A stretch of DNA of 64,000 nt from Aquilaria yunnanensis (Eukaryota > Streptophyta > Magnoliopsida > Malvales > Thymelaeaceae), in contig CM077597.1 of assembly GCA_039654915.1 (NCBI GenBank), positions 58,308,001 to 58,372,000 of the forward strand, read 5' to 3'. The position numbers and the translations under genes were made by a program. The notes under the pieces were generated by a model. That model saw nothing but the letters and a program-made list of their open reading frames with translations, made no database searches and was not told where the DNA came from. Shown here piece by piece: positions 35,485 through 47,213 of the stretch (within the stretch, counting starts at the first letter, position 1; each line of letters starts with the position of its first letter).

Positions 35485-37350
35485 TGTTGGGTTTCGGGAG
35501 CCAAACAAGCGTAGCGGAATTAAACCAAAACCTTACAGGATCCAAAAGAAACGGGGTAAATCGGGTGTTCAGAAATTTTCATACCTAATTTTGGTTTAGA
35601 TATTTCGCTCAACTGTAGAGTCGAATCACAAAAACCGGAACAGTTGTCATGTTCAAGCTCTCTATGGTATCTACACAAGCTTCTCAGGATCACCACGCTT
35701 CCACCACATCCTGGTAGATGCGTTTCTTTTGCGCTCGCAGTGTTAGCTTGCATCCTCCAAGGAATTGCAAGAGATGAGTGCGGCTGTCCTTTTTGGTAGG
35801 CTAGGGCAAAGTTGCGAATTTCTCACTAAAAGTTGTATTTATAATAAGACTCAACTTTTAGGCCTAATAGGTTTCAAAGCCCTGATCCAATTAAGCTTTA
35901 ATTTCGGGCTTAATAATGGCTCAGCTTTTGGGCCCATTATTAATACGAAATTGATAGCCAAAGGGCTATCAACCCTTCTAGAATTCCCAAAATGACCTGA
36001 GAAGCACCACCCTCGGGAAACATGAATGACCAACCTCAGGAAAGAGGGGGCCCTTGCCATCCTCGGGAAGAACACCACCTTTTAACCGAGGGGCCATGAT
36101 CCTCGAGATCTCCAGATCACCTAGCCAAAAACGACCCTCGAGGAAGACCTAGCACCAACCTCGGTGAACGACAACCACCCTCGGTAGGTAACAAAATTGA
36201 CCTTGGAAAATCTATATACTATCACCTTCGGAATAGCGAACTCACCAAGTTCAGAAAAGTATATCTCCATCCTCGGCAAGGAAGAGCATCTTCCGAAGGT
36301 GCCCTACTCTGCCGAAGGGCTTCTCCTAATAGCCCTCGGTGGCTATATTGAGCCGAAGAGGGCCTCCAATTCTGAAGGAGCCTTATACCCCGAAAGGGTC
36401 TCAATCTCCGAACAAGTATTGCGGAGATACAACAAAAATAGTTGAGCCTTTGACAGAGAGACCTCACACATGCCCTTGCCCTCTGGCTAGAACGGCCTAC
36501 GGCCAGCTGGAGATACCTATCCCCGAGGGTACAGATCAAATCTAACCGAATATGTGTCATGATCTGAACAAGCTGTGTCGAGTGGCCTCCTCCCTCCACC
36601 CTCCTATTAATATTTAGGAAGGACCTTGGTAAGAAAGAGGTACAAAACTCCGGCTATTCCCCATTCTTTGCTCCTTACAACTCTTACTCTCAAATATTGA
36701 CTTGGGGGTCAGAGGCTCCTCCCTCGGGAACACATTCCAGGGAGTCTCTAACCCCTGTTCTTCAAAGTCCTAAAGACACGATCCTACCGGAAGTCTCTCA
36801 TACAGGCACCTTCACACCGAAAGTCTCTCCCTCAGGCCAACATGTCATACATAGAGGATGCCGCCAGGCATAAAAAGTTATTATGAACCATAACCCAAAT
36901 AATTAGCCCACGCACTCTAATAATCCAAATAGCTCGATGTGTGTAGCCCAATAGGCTCTTACCACATTGGCAATGATCATAAATCGCATTTATGATCATA
37001 AGCAATGAGTGGTGTCTAGCAACACATCATTGATACCTACGTGACAAGATTGTCGGTGATTCAACTAAACCTTTATGATCATTACCCATATATGCCATTA
37101 TCCCTTTGTCCAAGATATCAAGACTAAGCACGAGACATGGAATTTGTCCAAGATAGCCCAATCTTTGGTTTCTTGATTACCGAGTAGGCTAACTTAAACT
37201 GATGACATTGATATCGTATATCAACTCATCTGTGCATGGCCATATATTTTCTAAGTCTCACTCTATCAAGGGGCCCAAAGATATCACTCCCGTTGCATAG
37301 GAAGAACAAATCCCATCTTGATCATACAAATCCCTCCACATGATATGTGA
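35485..37350 (-). mobile_element. R4: truncated copia-type LTR carrying L4
   Basis: It starts TGTTGGGTTTCGGGAGCC and follows the R-family sequence. It is split by L4 at 35952-36873 and breaks off at GATATGTGAC (about 37350), where R2 would continue for roughly 450 bp. The sequence then switches to a copy of the copia leader. R4 therefore lost its end in a rearrangement. A - strand TATAAATAC word lies near 35834. Confidence 0.8.
35952..36873 (+). mobile_element. L4: solo Tat LTR inside R4
   Basis: It starts TGATAGCCAAAG and ends CGCCAGGCATAA, about 922 bp, and belongs to the second LTR group with L3 and L6. Comparison with R2 shows that R4 is interrupted exactly here (CGAAAT before, TATTATGAACC after). 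The flanks GAAAT and AAAGT are a decayed TSD (two changes). It has the words GACTTGGGGGTCAGAGGCTCC near 36700. Confidence 0.82.
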
Positions 37351-37960
37351 CAGTGTACAATGAGAGTGATAAGAAAAGGCATGACTCGCAAGTCGTATTT
37401 ACAAGTACAACCAATCAAGGGCTATAACCATGCACCATGCTTCAAACACCAATCAGCACATCATGTCAAATCTCACTCAACAAAGATGCATGCCAATTTT
37501 TGCTAGTTGATTAACCAGTTTTTATTTAAGTGGCGCTTCGCATACGGCAGTCCCGCTGGCCGGTCAGCGGGCAGTGGTTCCTAAGTTACAATTGTCTTAC
37601 AATTGCTTAGCCCGAAATCTTTTATTTTGAGCAAGTAGGCACCCGAGACTCCTCCATTCGAGCCACCAAAAATACCTTACTTTCGGTGCCCGAATAGGTC
37701 GAATACAAACCAAGCGAGGATTTTTGCAACTATTGCAAGAATCCTACTCCATATAGGTATCTCATACCAATCAATTTCGGGTTAATCTCATTAACCAATT
37801 AGTGTCATTTCTAATATACGTCATATGTTCATTACAAGTTCCAATTTCATGCATCATGAATCAATCTAATTAATCATGGCAGAAAAGCAACCGAACACAA
37901 AACATCATGCGATTCAACATCAATCCCGGTTTAGGGTTTCACTAGTAGCTCTAATACCAC
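37351..37960 (-). other. Second copy of the copia 5' leader
   Basis: Positions 37354-37580 match the C1 leader (33215-33411 plus 35459-35484) closely. The rest (37581-37960) leads to a primer site and LTR R3. No gag follows on the inner side, because the sequence joins truncated R4 at 37350. This is a remnant of another copia copy, or the displaced 5' end of C1. Confidence 0.7.
37948..37959 (-). other. Copia primer-binding site
   Basis: On the - strand this reads TGGTATTAGAGC, one base away from the initiator-Met-tRNA complement TGGTATCAGAGC, and directly adjoins LTR R3. Confidence 0.8.
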
Positions 37961-39378
37961 CGATAGGTTTCGGGAGCCAAACAGCGCAGCGGAATTTAAT
38001 CGAAACGCTCCAGGATCAAAGTGAAACGGGGTAAACCAGGTGTTTGAAAATTTTCATACCTAATTTTCGGTTGAGATCTCTCACTCAACTATAGAGTCGA
38101 ATCACAAAACCTGAACAGTTGATGTGTTCAAGCTCTCTATGGTATCCACACGAGCCTCTCGGGATCACCATGCTCCCACCACGTCCCGGCAGATGCGTTT
38201 CTCTTGCACTCGCAGTGCTAGCTTGCATCCTCCAAGGAATTGTAAGAGAAGAGTGCGGCTGTCCTTTTGGGAGGCTAGGGCAAGGAGACCTGCGAATTTC
38301 TCACTAGAAGTTGTATTTATAGTGAGACTCAACTTCTAGGCCTAATAGGTTTCAAAGCCCTAATCCAATTAGGCTTTAATTTCAGGCTTAATAATGGCTC
38401 AACTATTGGGCCCATTATTAATATGAAATTATTGTGAAACCAAAACCCAAATTACTAGCCCATGCACTCTAATGATCCAAATAGCTCTACGTGTGCGACC
38501 CAATAGGCTCTTACCAGTTGGCAACGATCATAAATCACATTTATGATCATAAGCAATGAGCGGTGTCTAGCAACACATCATTGCTACCCAAGTGACAAGA
38601 TTGTCGATGATTTGACTAAACCTTTATGATCATCACCGATATATGCCATTGTCCCTTTGTCCAAGATATCAAGACTAAGCACGAGACATGGAATGTGTCA
38701 CTCTCGTATAGCCCAATCTTTGGTTTCTTGATTACCGAGTAGACCAACTTAAACTGATGACATTGATATCGTCTATCAACTCATCCGAGCATGGCCATGC
38801 ATTTTTCTAAGTCTTACTCTATCAAGGGGCCTGAAGATATCACTCCCGTTACATAGGAGGGACAAATCCCATCTTGATCATACAAATCCCTCCGCATGAT
38901 ATGTGACATACCCAATGACCTCCTTCAAGTTCACTCAGTTACGAGCAACAAAGGAAAGTATTAAAGTATGTGACTCACATGTAGGAAACCTTGATGATCT
39001 TAGGTCGAAGGACTACATATACCATAATCACTATGAGAATCACTTATGACACTCATATAACGATCCATGCAGTGTTCTCATGGTGGGTCAGTCCAGTACA
39101 CAAGTTCTCCAACTTGTACCCATATGTAGACTACATATCTCATATTATTCTCCACAGATGCTAGTCGTTATGTATTATTGCAACCCGCTCCACAATAATA
39201 CTAGACCAGGGACGTTTAAGAATATCATTATTCTAGGGTTACAATTATGTTTGTTAAGTTACGCAGAAACAAAACAATAAACATAATTGCTGGATTAATG
39301 CCTTAATAAAATATCATGACTCAATGTGCAAAAAAAATACAATCATCTCATTATTGGCTTTTGGGCACAGCACTAACA
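37961..39378 (-). repeat. R3: copia 5' LTR
   Basis: This LTR of about 1418 bp ends CACTAACA. Its outer + strand start is decayed (CGATAGGTTTCGGG). With the primer site next to it, R3 is the 5' LTR of a - strand copia element. Its right flank (AAGGG) is T2 reverse-transcriptase-region DNA, so this copia element was inserted in T2, and the T2 sequence that should lie on the far side is missing. Confidence 0.82.
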
Positions 39379-39391
39379 AAGGGAACCCCTC

Positions 39392-40256
39392 TGATAGCCG
39401 AAGGACTATCGCCTCCGCCTGGCCGAACTCCCTGCCATCAGAATGGCCAGGAGATCTGGCGTTACCCGGAAAAACGTGGGATCACACACCTCGGAGAAAA
39501 GCCGAAGAGCCCGAGCTCGGCATGCCAGGAAACCTGAGGATACTATCAGCCCCCCGGAGGATAGTAAACGGACCGCCTTCGGAAAAGTGGCACCAGCTAG
39601 GGCGGGCCGAACATGATCTTCCCGAAGGCGGAACTCCCTGGATCTGGGAACCCCTGAACTAGGGGCAGGTTTCCCGAAGTCTCACAGTCCGTACTACAGT
39701 ACGACCTCACCCAAGGACCTAGGGAGTACGGCAAGAGCATTTAAGGAAGCCTCTGACATGTCGCCCACAGACGTCACAAGCCGCCTAAAACGGCGCTCTG
39801 ACACGCCGACGCCATCAAAATCACATCATGGCCCGTCTCGGCTCAAGGCTCAAGGAAGCCTGCCACCAGCTACTTGTCCTCTACGCCCAGACATTCAGAG
39901 ACCATCCGACCGAACACGTGTCACAATCTGAACGGGCTGGACGCCTTTATAAATATCAGGGGAAAACACCCTGGCAAACGGTTGGTTGGCAAAGATCCTG
40001 ACTCCTCACCCTGAGAAAACACGACCAGACGAGTTCACTGAACCCCTCAGTGCTATTCCCTCTGCCTTCTCTCAGCACCACTGACTTGGGCGTCAGAGGC
40101 TCCTCCCCGGAAAAACACCCCGGGGACCTCCTAACCCACTTTTTCTGAACATCTCAGGCACTCTCCCTTGGGCAAACCGGCCACCAGGCATTCTTCCTCT
40201 CCTAGAGTCGCTCCATCAGTCACCATGACTACCAACGATGAAGCCCCCGGGCATCA
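39392..40256 (+). mobile_element. L5: solo Tat LTR inside T2
   Basis: This 865-bp LTR starts TGATAGCCGAAG and ends CCCGGGCATCA. Flanks are CCCTC (39387-39391) and CCCTT (40257-40261), a TSD with one change. T1 is continuous across the equivalent site (GAACCCCTCATACTATACC). Hence L5 is a solo LTR and not the 5' LTR of T2. It has TTATAAATA near 39955 and TGACTTGGGCGTCAGAGG at 40081. Confidence 0.87.
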
Positions 40257-41030
40257 CCCTTATCCTTTACCTCGCAGTCACTGAGAAGGTGGTAAGTTCG
40301 GTACTGGTAAGGGAAGAAGGAGGAAAACAATGGCCGGTATATTTTGTCAACGAATCCTTGCACGGTGCCAAAGTTAGGTACCTTCTACTACAAAAAGCCA
40401 TCTACGCCTTAGTCATGGCAAGTAGGAGACTCTAACCCTATTTCTAAGGACATTCTATCACGGTCTAAAGTAACTTACCTCTTCGAGATGTCATGAAAAA
40501 GTTGTATCATTTCGGCCGACTATCAAAATGGTGTGTCGAGCTCGGTGAATACAACATCATATATGAAGTGAGAAAGGCCATAAAAGGTCAGGCTTTAGTA
40601 GACTTTATTTCTGAATTTCTTAAAACTAGGGACACTTACGACAACCTCGGAAATGATAAAGCTAAATGGGCTTTGTATGTAGATGGCGCTTAAGGGTCAG
40701 AACACCAGTGGTTAGAGATAATGCTTCGAGGTCCTACAGGGATGGAAATGGCCAAAGCTATCAAGTTTGGATTCTAGGTCACCAACAACATCGCCGAATA
40801 TGAAGCCCTCGTGGCTAGACTATGGTTGAAAAAAAGAGTTTGTGTAAAGAATCTAAAGGGTTATAGTGACTCCTAGTTGGTTTTCTGATAGGCAATAGGG
40901 CAGTACGGTGCCAAGGATCCCAGCCTGGCAAAATACCATGGCCTTGTCACAGAATTGATCCAAGAATTTGTCAAAGTAAGCATAGAATAGGTACCTCGGA
41001 AAAAGAGCGTTGAAGCTAACACACTGGTGA
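40257..41030 (+). pseudogene. T2 RNase H and second RNase H, broken
   Basis: The frame reads ILYLAVTEKVVSSVLV, KQWPVYFVNESLHGAKVRY and YALVMASRRL, where a stop falls at 40433. It goes on with LSKWCVELGEYNIIYEVRKAIKGQALVDF. The second RNase H follows as WALYVDGA, then N-x-AEYEALVA near 40790, with stops at 40690, 40776 and 40875. T2 keeps the Trp that is a stop in T1, and also AEYEAL where T1 has AKYEAL. Confidence 0.82.
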
Positions 41031-41159
41031 ACTCAAAACTGTCAACTGAGGTACTTGACCACCTGAGCATAGCCATAATGGTGCTCACCACACCAAAGAA
41101 GGGGTGGAAAGACCCTATAAAGGAATACCTAGTCAACTCATCCTTACCCTAGGATCTAA

Positions 41160-42300
41160 AGGATATGACGAAAGTGCGTAGACGCTCTGGAAGCTCCTTT
41201 TTGGTTGGGGAAGAATTGTACTGCCAAGGGTACACAAATCCACTGGAAAAGTGCATCAGTGAAGAAGGCATCAAGATAATCCTTACAGAAGTCCATGAAG
41301 GAGCCTATGGATCCCACATCAGGATTGACGCCCTTGCTGGGGTACTACTTCGGTAAGGACATTTCTGGCCTATTTTATGTAAGGACGCAAGGTAGTTCAT
41401 CAAAAAATGTGATAGGTGCCACTGACACGAACCCATCCAAAGAGTAGCCTCAGAAGGGATAACTTTGGCTGACTATCCTTGCCTCTTCGCTGTTTAAGGT
41501 ATTAACCGCATGGGCATTCTCCCAACGGCTCCTGGAGCAGTGAAGTTTTGAGTACTGACAGTATATTATTTCACCAAGTGGATTAAGGCAGAGCCTCTAG
41601 CAACAATTTTGGAAAAGAACTTCTAGAAGTTTGTCTGGAAGAACATCATATGTAGATTTGATGTACCAAGAGTGATAGTCACATATAATGGTTCCCAATT
41701 CATTGATAGAGGATTTTATGAATTTACAACCAACCTTGGGGTAAAATTACACTTTGCCTCAGTTTCCCATCCTCAAAGCAATGGACAAGTTGAGGTGTCG
41801 AATAGGACAATAAAAAGTGGTCTCAAGAACAGGTAGAAAGAAACGAAAGGAAAATGGCCAGGAGAACTCTTGAGTGTACTATAGATTTATCGAACAACTC
41901 CTAGAAGAGCTACTAGTGAAACACCTTTTTTACTTGTATTCGGCACTGAGGCCATTATCCTTGTCGATGTCGTGCAACGGTCTATCAGAGTACAAGCGTT
42001 CGATGAAGAAGGGAACAACCTCGGTTTAAGGGCCAAGTTAGATATGATTGATGAACATAGGGAGATGGCAGAACTCAAAAGAAAAGCTTTTCAGCAAAAG
42101 GTAGCCATTGCTACGAACTCGCATGTCAAACCTAAAGGGATCAAGGAAGAAGACCTTGTTCTCCGAAAGGCTGAACTGGAATTCTGAAGACCATCTCATG
42201 GCGTACTTCGGGCAAATTGGGAAGGACCATATTTGGTCCTCAAGGAAGTTTGGCTAGGAGTCTATAAACTTGGAAATATTGAAGGAAAAGTGTTGAATAA
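41160..42300 (+). pseudogene. T2 integrase, broken
   Basis: After a short spacer the sequence encodes the Tat integrase: LYCQGYTNPLEKCI, a zinc-finger remnant KKCDRCH (about 41405), FTKWIKAEPLATI, a DNGSQF-like segment with Tyr for Asp near 41685, HPQSNGQVEVSNRTIK at 41768, and the end RVQAFDEEGNNLGLRAKLDMIDEHREMAELK (from about 41985). Numerous stops occur. The last intact stretch is 41972-42187. Confidence 0.82.
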
Positions 42301-42714
42301 CACATGGCATTGAGACTCCTTCAAAAAATTCTACACTTAGAATTTTCCAAGAGAGGAGGTTAACCGAATATGGTTGCTTCCAAAAGTACCTTAGTGATAT
42401 TGTACAAGTTTTATCAAAGAAAGTTAACTGAATATGGTTACTTTTGAAATGCTCAACTTTCCAAAAACAAAAGGCTAAGGCTTTGAACCCTTGATAGTAT
42501 TCTTGTTGAGGGTAGTACATGACCGAATCTGTTTAGGATTGCTGAATTGAAGGTCACAAGTTACCTGAAGATGGTGAATTAACCGAAAAGCCTCACAGCC
42601 AAGCTATACTTGCTGAACATAGTGCTAATCTTGGACTTAGCCAAAATTCTAAGAAATGAGGCCAATTACATTAGAGAGTGCAAAGTACAAAAAAAAAACT
42701 ACCAAAATGTAGCC
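42301..42714. other. T2 spacer between integrase and antisense gene
   Basis: AT-rich, non-coding; it corresponds to 17151-17692 of T1. Nothing else seen. Confidence 0.5.
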
Positions 42715-43430
42715 CTAAGGGTTAGTTTCCACATCTGCGGGCTCCTTGGCATTAGCATACTCGGTATCATCCTCATCATCATCATTAGCATCTTCAGCCG
42801 AAGGAGGATGCTCTGGCAGGTTGACGAACTCCATCTTTGACAATGGCGAGGATGGTCCTTCGGATATACCGAGTGCTCTTAGGAAGGAGATGTCGAGGCT
42901 GGGAAACCGTAAGAGCATCTGATGGCGAGCAAGGCAGAAACCATCTTGAATGGAAGACTTCGCCGCCTCCTCTACTCTGGCCTTCTCAGTTTTTAGACGC
43001 TCTACCTCCTTCTTCAGCACCTCCATCTCCTTCTATACCTTCTTCTTTTTCTTCTTCTTCTTCTTTTTTTGCTTCTTCAGCTAATCAATTTTGGCAAGAA
43101 GCTTGGCATTTATTTCCAGTGCCTTTACGAAATTGGCTATGGATTCCTCCTTTTCTTCCTAATGACCTCCCCCACCGAGCTCAGTTGCACCACCTTCACT
43201 CTGACGTTAGATATTTTGGAGGAGCACTCATTAAGGACCCCCCTCTGGCTCTCCAGCAGCTTCTGGCGAAGCTTGGCCAAGTCCTCCTTGGCAATTTTGT
43301 TGAGGTCGCCATATTTCATGCTTGAGCTCGCAAACATTTCCTTGGACTTGGCCAAGTTCTCCTCCCACTGACTTCAGATGGAGCACTGCTTGGTTGCCTA
43401 GGCCTGAAGGTAGCCCTCGTACGTTAAAAG

Positions 43431-43511
43431 CTGCAAGGAAAAAGACTGAATGTGAGTTACATCAACTTATAGACCCAAAATTTTTCTAAGTACTCAAGGA
43501 CTAAGGTTTGC
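43431..43511 (-). other. Predicted intron 3 of the T2 antisense gene (GC donor)
   Basis: An 81-bp intron has acceptor CTTGCAG/CTTTTAAC and donor CAG/GCAAAC. The GC donor is either a natural minor form or a decayed GT. The position and phase match T1. Confidence 0.65.
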
Positions 43512-43821
43512 CTGAGTAGGATGCTTGGAAATCCGAGCAGCAAGGATCTCCTCATTCGGGCAGTCCCCGGTCAAGGTCTGAAAGGTGGCATTCATGATGA
43601 TGCCCTTCACCATCTGTGGGACCATTTTTTGGCAATCCTTCAAAAACAAGTTCATGTATTTGGTGAATGTCAAAAAGGTTTCTCTCAGCACTTTATCACG
43701 TGGGATCTCCAAATCTCGATAGCCCTATTCCAAAGGTGGTCCATCATCCACTCCACCTCGGCTCGTTCTTTTGCAAAATCATGCCAAAGTTCCTTTATCA
43801 CATTCTCTCCTAGCCATTAAT

Positions 43822-43881
43822 CTAAAAATTCTAAAATGCCGAAAAAGCCAAAATTCATAGATGAATGACTAAGAGACAAAC
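43822..43881 (-). other. Predicted intron 2 of the T2 antisense gene
   Basis: A 60-bp intron has donor CAG/GTTTGT and acceptor TTTTTAG/ATTAATGG. The length is the same as in T1. The first codon after the junction carries a stop here. Confidence 0.65.
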
Positions 43882-44278
43882 CTGGGGAATTTTGACATCT
43901 TCTCTGTTAGAGTCACTGAAATCAATCAACTCAGCAAGGATCTATTTCCCCTTCCTTCTTCACCTCTCTTCGGCCTTTTTAACCGAAATCTCCCTTATTA
44001 AGGTCCTTAAGGTTTAAGCTGCGGCATTGGGACTTAGAGGAATTGATAGGTGGCCACGTTTGATGAAGGGTCAGCACCAGCAGACGAATGATCCAATGTC
44101 CCAAGCTGGTCTTCGGGGGGAGGGGGAAGGGAATCCTCCTTTGATTTTTTGGTCTTCAGGGCCAAAGACTACCTAGTCGACCCCTTCTTCCTTTTTAGGG
44201 CCTTCTTCTTCTGCTCCCTTTTCTCAGCTTGGCAGAGGAAAAGGCTATTGTAGAAGGTTGCTGATTTATCGCCCATCT

Positions 44279-44345
44279 CTGCAAAGAAAAAATAATCAAT
44301 GTAAGTACAGAGAAATCCCGAATAACAAGTTGGAAAGAACCTTAC
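44279..44345 (-). other. Predicted intron 1 of the T2 antisense gene
   Basis: A 67-bp intron has donor AAGA/GTAAGG and acceptor TTTGCAG/AGATGGG. The phase and the joined K-M-G-D-x-S-A motif match T1. Confidence 0.78.
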
Positions 44346-45216
44346 TCTTTACAAGGGCCGAATACGAAAGTTCACCCCGAAGAAGCATGACCAGCCAGGA
44401 CTTCTTCTCGTCCACTACTAGTTTTGGCATTTTCTTGTCAGTAATATGCTCTTTAATGACCCCGAGCTCCTGAAGTACATCTTTAGTCATAAAGTTCCAT
44501 CTGATTGGGAAAGGGTATAGTGGACATGAAGAAGCTTGGTCTTACCATTCAGCTCCTGCCCGAATACGAGTGTCGAATTCTTTGAACTGAGATTGAAGTT
44601 CGAGGGAATCTTAGTTCGAGGGTAAGTAGCTTCGATGGATCCATCACGTCGCTGTCAAGGGTCCCAGAAGCCTACTTAGCAGGCATGTCCTTCCATTTCT
44701 CGTCCACCGCTATAAAGAAGTACTTCTTCTGCCATCCTTGCAGCTATCTTTGGTGCCGAAGGTGAAAGTGAATTTTTTGCTCCCGCATCCCCGAGGGAGC
44801 AAGAAGTAAAACCTGCCCTTCAAAATGAGGTGAAGCTTGTAGTATTGCATGAAAAAGATGAAGTGAGGGGCTATCTTAAAAACCCCGCACATCTAGAGAA
44901 AGGCATTGAAATAAGAGTAAGAGTTTGGTGGTAATTGCTTGATGGCTATGCCATAAAATTGGCAAAAGTCGCTCACCAGCTTCGATGTAGGATACCAAAG
45001 TCCTACCTTTAGCTAAGCTCTAAAGACCGTAACATTGTTACACCGAGGAAGGTAGCTTAGCTCACCAGGGCCAGGGAGACTAGTGATGGCATAAGAAGGA
45101 AGGAAAAATTTTGCTGACCACTTCTTCAATTTTTTTGAAGTGGCGTAACTCAAATGAGAGATGAGAGGAAGCCAACTCTCGGGAACAAAATCAACTTCGG
45201 CCTGAGAAGAAGGCAT

Positions 45217-46042
45217 GTTTGAACAAGAAGAACCCTAACCTTGAAAATATTGAGAGACAAGGGGACTAGAGAGACAAACCAACCTTGGAGATACTAACTT
45301 ATGAAAACTACCGCAAGGGATTGTCGGAAATCACTTCTCCGCTAATGCCGCCGCAGACAAAAGCTAGAGAGCGAAAGGGAGTAAAAAAGGAAGAGTGAGG
45401 ACACCTTGAAGGGAGATGGCTTTATATAGCCCGAAGGAGATAGGTGAAGTGTTGCCATAATGATCCTCTATAGGCGAAGAGACGTAACCGGTGTAACGGA
45501 CATGAAGGCTGGCGAATGCCCTTGTGACATGTGTCACAAGGCGCAAGAAACAAGGGCATGCCTACTGATCTACTAGGTCTATGTCATGTAACCCGAGGTG
45601 ACATGACTACTCAGCCAAAAGATAGGATGATTCATTTACAGGAGGTAGGAATAAAAACCCTAAGGAGAAAATAACTCCTTGCGTGCCGAAGATGTAACCT
45701 CGCTAGAGTTAAGAATTCAGCTTGAGGTATAAAATAACTCCCTAACGAGCCAAAGGTGTGACCTCGCCCAAAAATAAGAAATTGGCTTGAAGTAACGTCC
45801 TCAACAAGGGTTAAGATTTGGAAAATGGAACACGAACAAAGGTTCCAAGAGAATGCTGAAAGTGCAATATCGGGGAAATGAGGGATATTTGACTAAAAGG
45901 ATAGTTCCCCAAAGAGGTAACCTCAGCAGAAAGAAGTTCTTTTGACAAGGTTAGCTTCAGCTTCCTAAGGGCAGGATTTTCGTAACATACTCCCAAATGA
46001 TTAGTATCGAAGATACAACATTGATCTTTCGAAGGGGGCATA
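45217..46042 (+). other. T2 tail
   Basis: This is non-coding sequence between the antisense gene and the 3' LTR, with a - strand TATA box. It has recurrent words such as AATAACTCCTTGCG / AATAACTCCCTAACGAG and GTAACCTCG / GTGACCTCGCC (45660-45780), the mark of an old tandem duplication like that of T0. It ends in the purine tract GAAGGGGGCA at 46031-46040. Confidence 0.65.
45420..45429 (-). promoter_or_regulatory. Likely TATA box of the T2 antisense gene
   Basis: CTATATAAAG on the - strand lies 204 bp upstream of ATG 45216, in the region aligned with the T1 antisense TATA box. Confidence 0.6.
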
Positions 46043-46764
46043 TGATAGTTGAAGGGCTATCACACACAAAACCTTGTTATTTGTAGACCTGAGACCACCC
46101 TCAGGAATTCATATGACCAACCTTGGGATAACTCTCCACACCACCCTCAGAAGTATATACGACAAACTCCAGAAAAACGTTCCTTACCTTCTTCAGGAGT
46201 GTACATTACCAACCTCGGGAACATAGGACTATCATCCTCGATAGAGAAAATGTCTCCCGAAAATAAGCTTGCCCATCCAAAAGGCCTTCTCCATACGCCC
46301 TTGGTTGAGATTCTTGTTCGAAGGGGTCTCAAATCCCTAAAGAGGTCTTATGGAGAAACAACAAATACAGTTAAGGGATCTCTGACAAGAAGCCTCGCAC
46401 ATGCCCCTACCATCTGGCCGAAAATACCCACGGCTAGCTAGAGATTCCTCTCTCCAAAGGTACAAACCAGATCTAGCCGAACACGTGTCCTGATCTGCTC
46501 AGGCTAGGCACAATGTCCTTCTTCCCTCGTCCTCCGATAAATACTTGGGAGGCCCCCAGGTAATGATATGGGACTTTCTCGTTCCTACTCTTTTGTCTTA
46601 GCAACTTCTCTCCCATATACTAACTTCGGTGTCGGAGGTTCCTCCCTTGGAAACACACTCTGGGGAACTCCTAACCCACATTCTTCAGGGTCTTGCAGAT
46701 ATCTTACCGGAAGTCTCTCTCTCTGGCCCAGCATGTGATACAATGGAGATGTCATCGGGCATCA
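46043..46764 (+). repeat. L6: 3' LTR of T2
   Basis: A 722-bp LTR of the second Tat group follows the purine tract. Its start is decayed (TATGATAG), and it ends TCATCGGGCATCA. It has GATAAATACTTGG near 46536 and GGTGTCGGAGGTTCC near 46630. The flank ATTTC to its right has no partner because T2's 5' end is missing. Confidence 0.82.
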
Positions 46765-47213
46765 ATTTCTTTTCCTTAAACTCATGGCCCACATTTGACT
46801 CCTTTTCCCCTTGCCATGGCCAACCTTACTAGTATGGGAGAACTCCAAATTGCTTCCATTTGACTCAAGTCAAAAGCTTGAACATCTTAAGGCTTACATT
46901 AGGACACTTTAGTCCTTAATGCCTTTGATGTTTTCTTTCTTCAAACTTGTCTTCCATAAGCAATTTTGTCCTCCAGTAGCACTTTCATACCATTCATATC
47001 CTTTCCATAACTCTCCTTAGCTTTCCTTGAGAGTTTTGCAGTTGAGTGCCCAAATTTCGAAATCCTTACAAAAAAAATTCATAGGTTGCCTGACAAACAA
47101 GCAATCCTTAAGACTTTTATTGGGGGCCAAGTTACCAACTTAGAATACTTTTAAGGAGGTGTTTGACCATTATGCCACACTTTGTAATTCTCTCATTTTT
47201 GTGAGGTGGTGAC
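46765..47213 (-). repeat. Truncated LTR of family G
   Basis: This fragment matches the last roughly 450 bp of the outer G LTR (57100-57537), including TCAAAAGCTTGAACA-CTTAAGG and CAAGCAATCCTTAAG. It ends GAGGTGGTGACA, the G terminus. Its other end is cut by the T2 insertion (L6 ends at 46764). Confidence 0.75.

Larger units (their letters stand above)
42715..45216 (-). pseudogene. T2 antisense gene (aORF), intron-containing, broken
   Basis: Homologue of the T1 antisense gene. From ATG 45216 it reads PESWLPLISHLSYATSKKLKK, FFLPSYAITSLPGPGELSYL, VTVFRA, then KFTFTFGTKDS near 44760 and LLRGELSYSALVK near 44370. Introns are inferred at 44279-44345, 43822-43881 and 43431-43511. The C-terminal part is Lys/Glu-rich (42715-43355), with QDGFCLARHQMLLRFPSLDISFL near its end. 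Several stops interrupt it. The family resembles 'putative gypsy type transposon' proteins; the function is not known. Conservation of both protein and splice sites in two diverged elements argues that it was once a working gene. Confidence 0.78.
39379..46764 (+). mobile_element. T2: 5'-truncated Tat-lineage element
   Basis: T2 starts abruptly at the edge of R3, within the RT to RNase H region (the bases up to 39391 match T1 near 15150). It continues with RNase H, second RNase H, integrase, antisense gene, tail and 3' LTR L6. Solo LTR L5 interrupts it at once. Gag, protease, most of RT and the 5' LTR are absent. It carries more stops than T1 and is inactive. It is useful as a second copy for testing the antisense gene's introns. 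Confidence 0.83.

Noticed and set aside
39392..46764. L5 and L6 as the LTR pair of T2
   Set aside because: L5 interrupts T2's RT/RNase H region and has its own TSD. L5 and L6 belong to different LTR groups.
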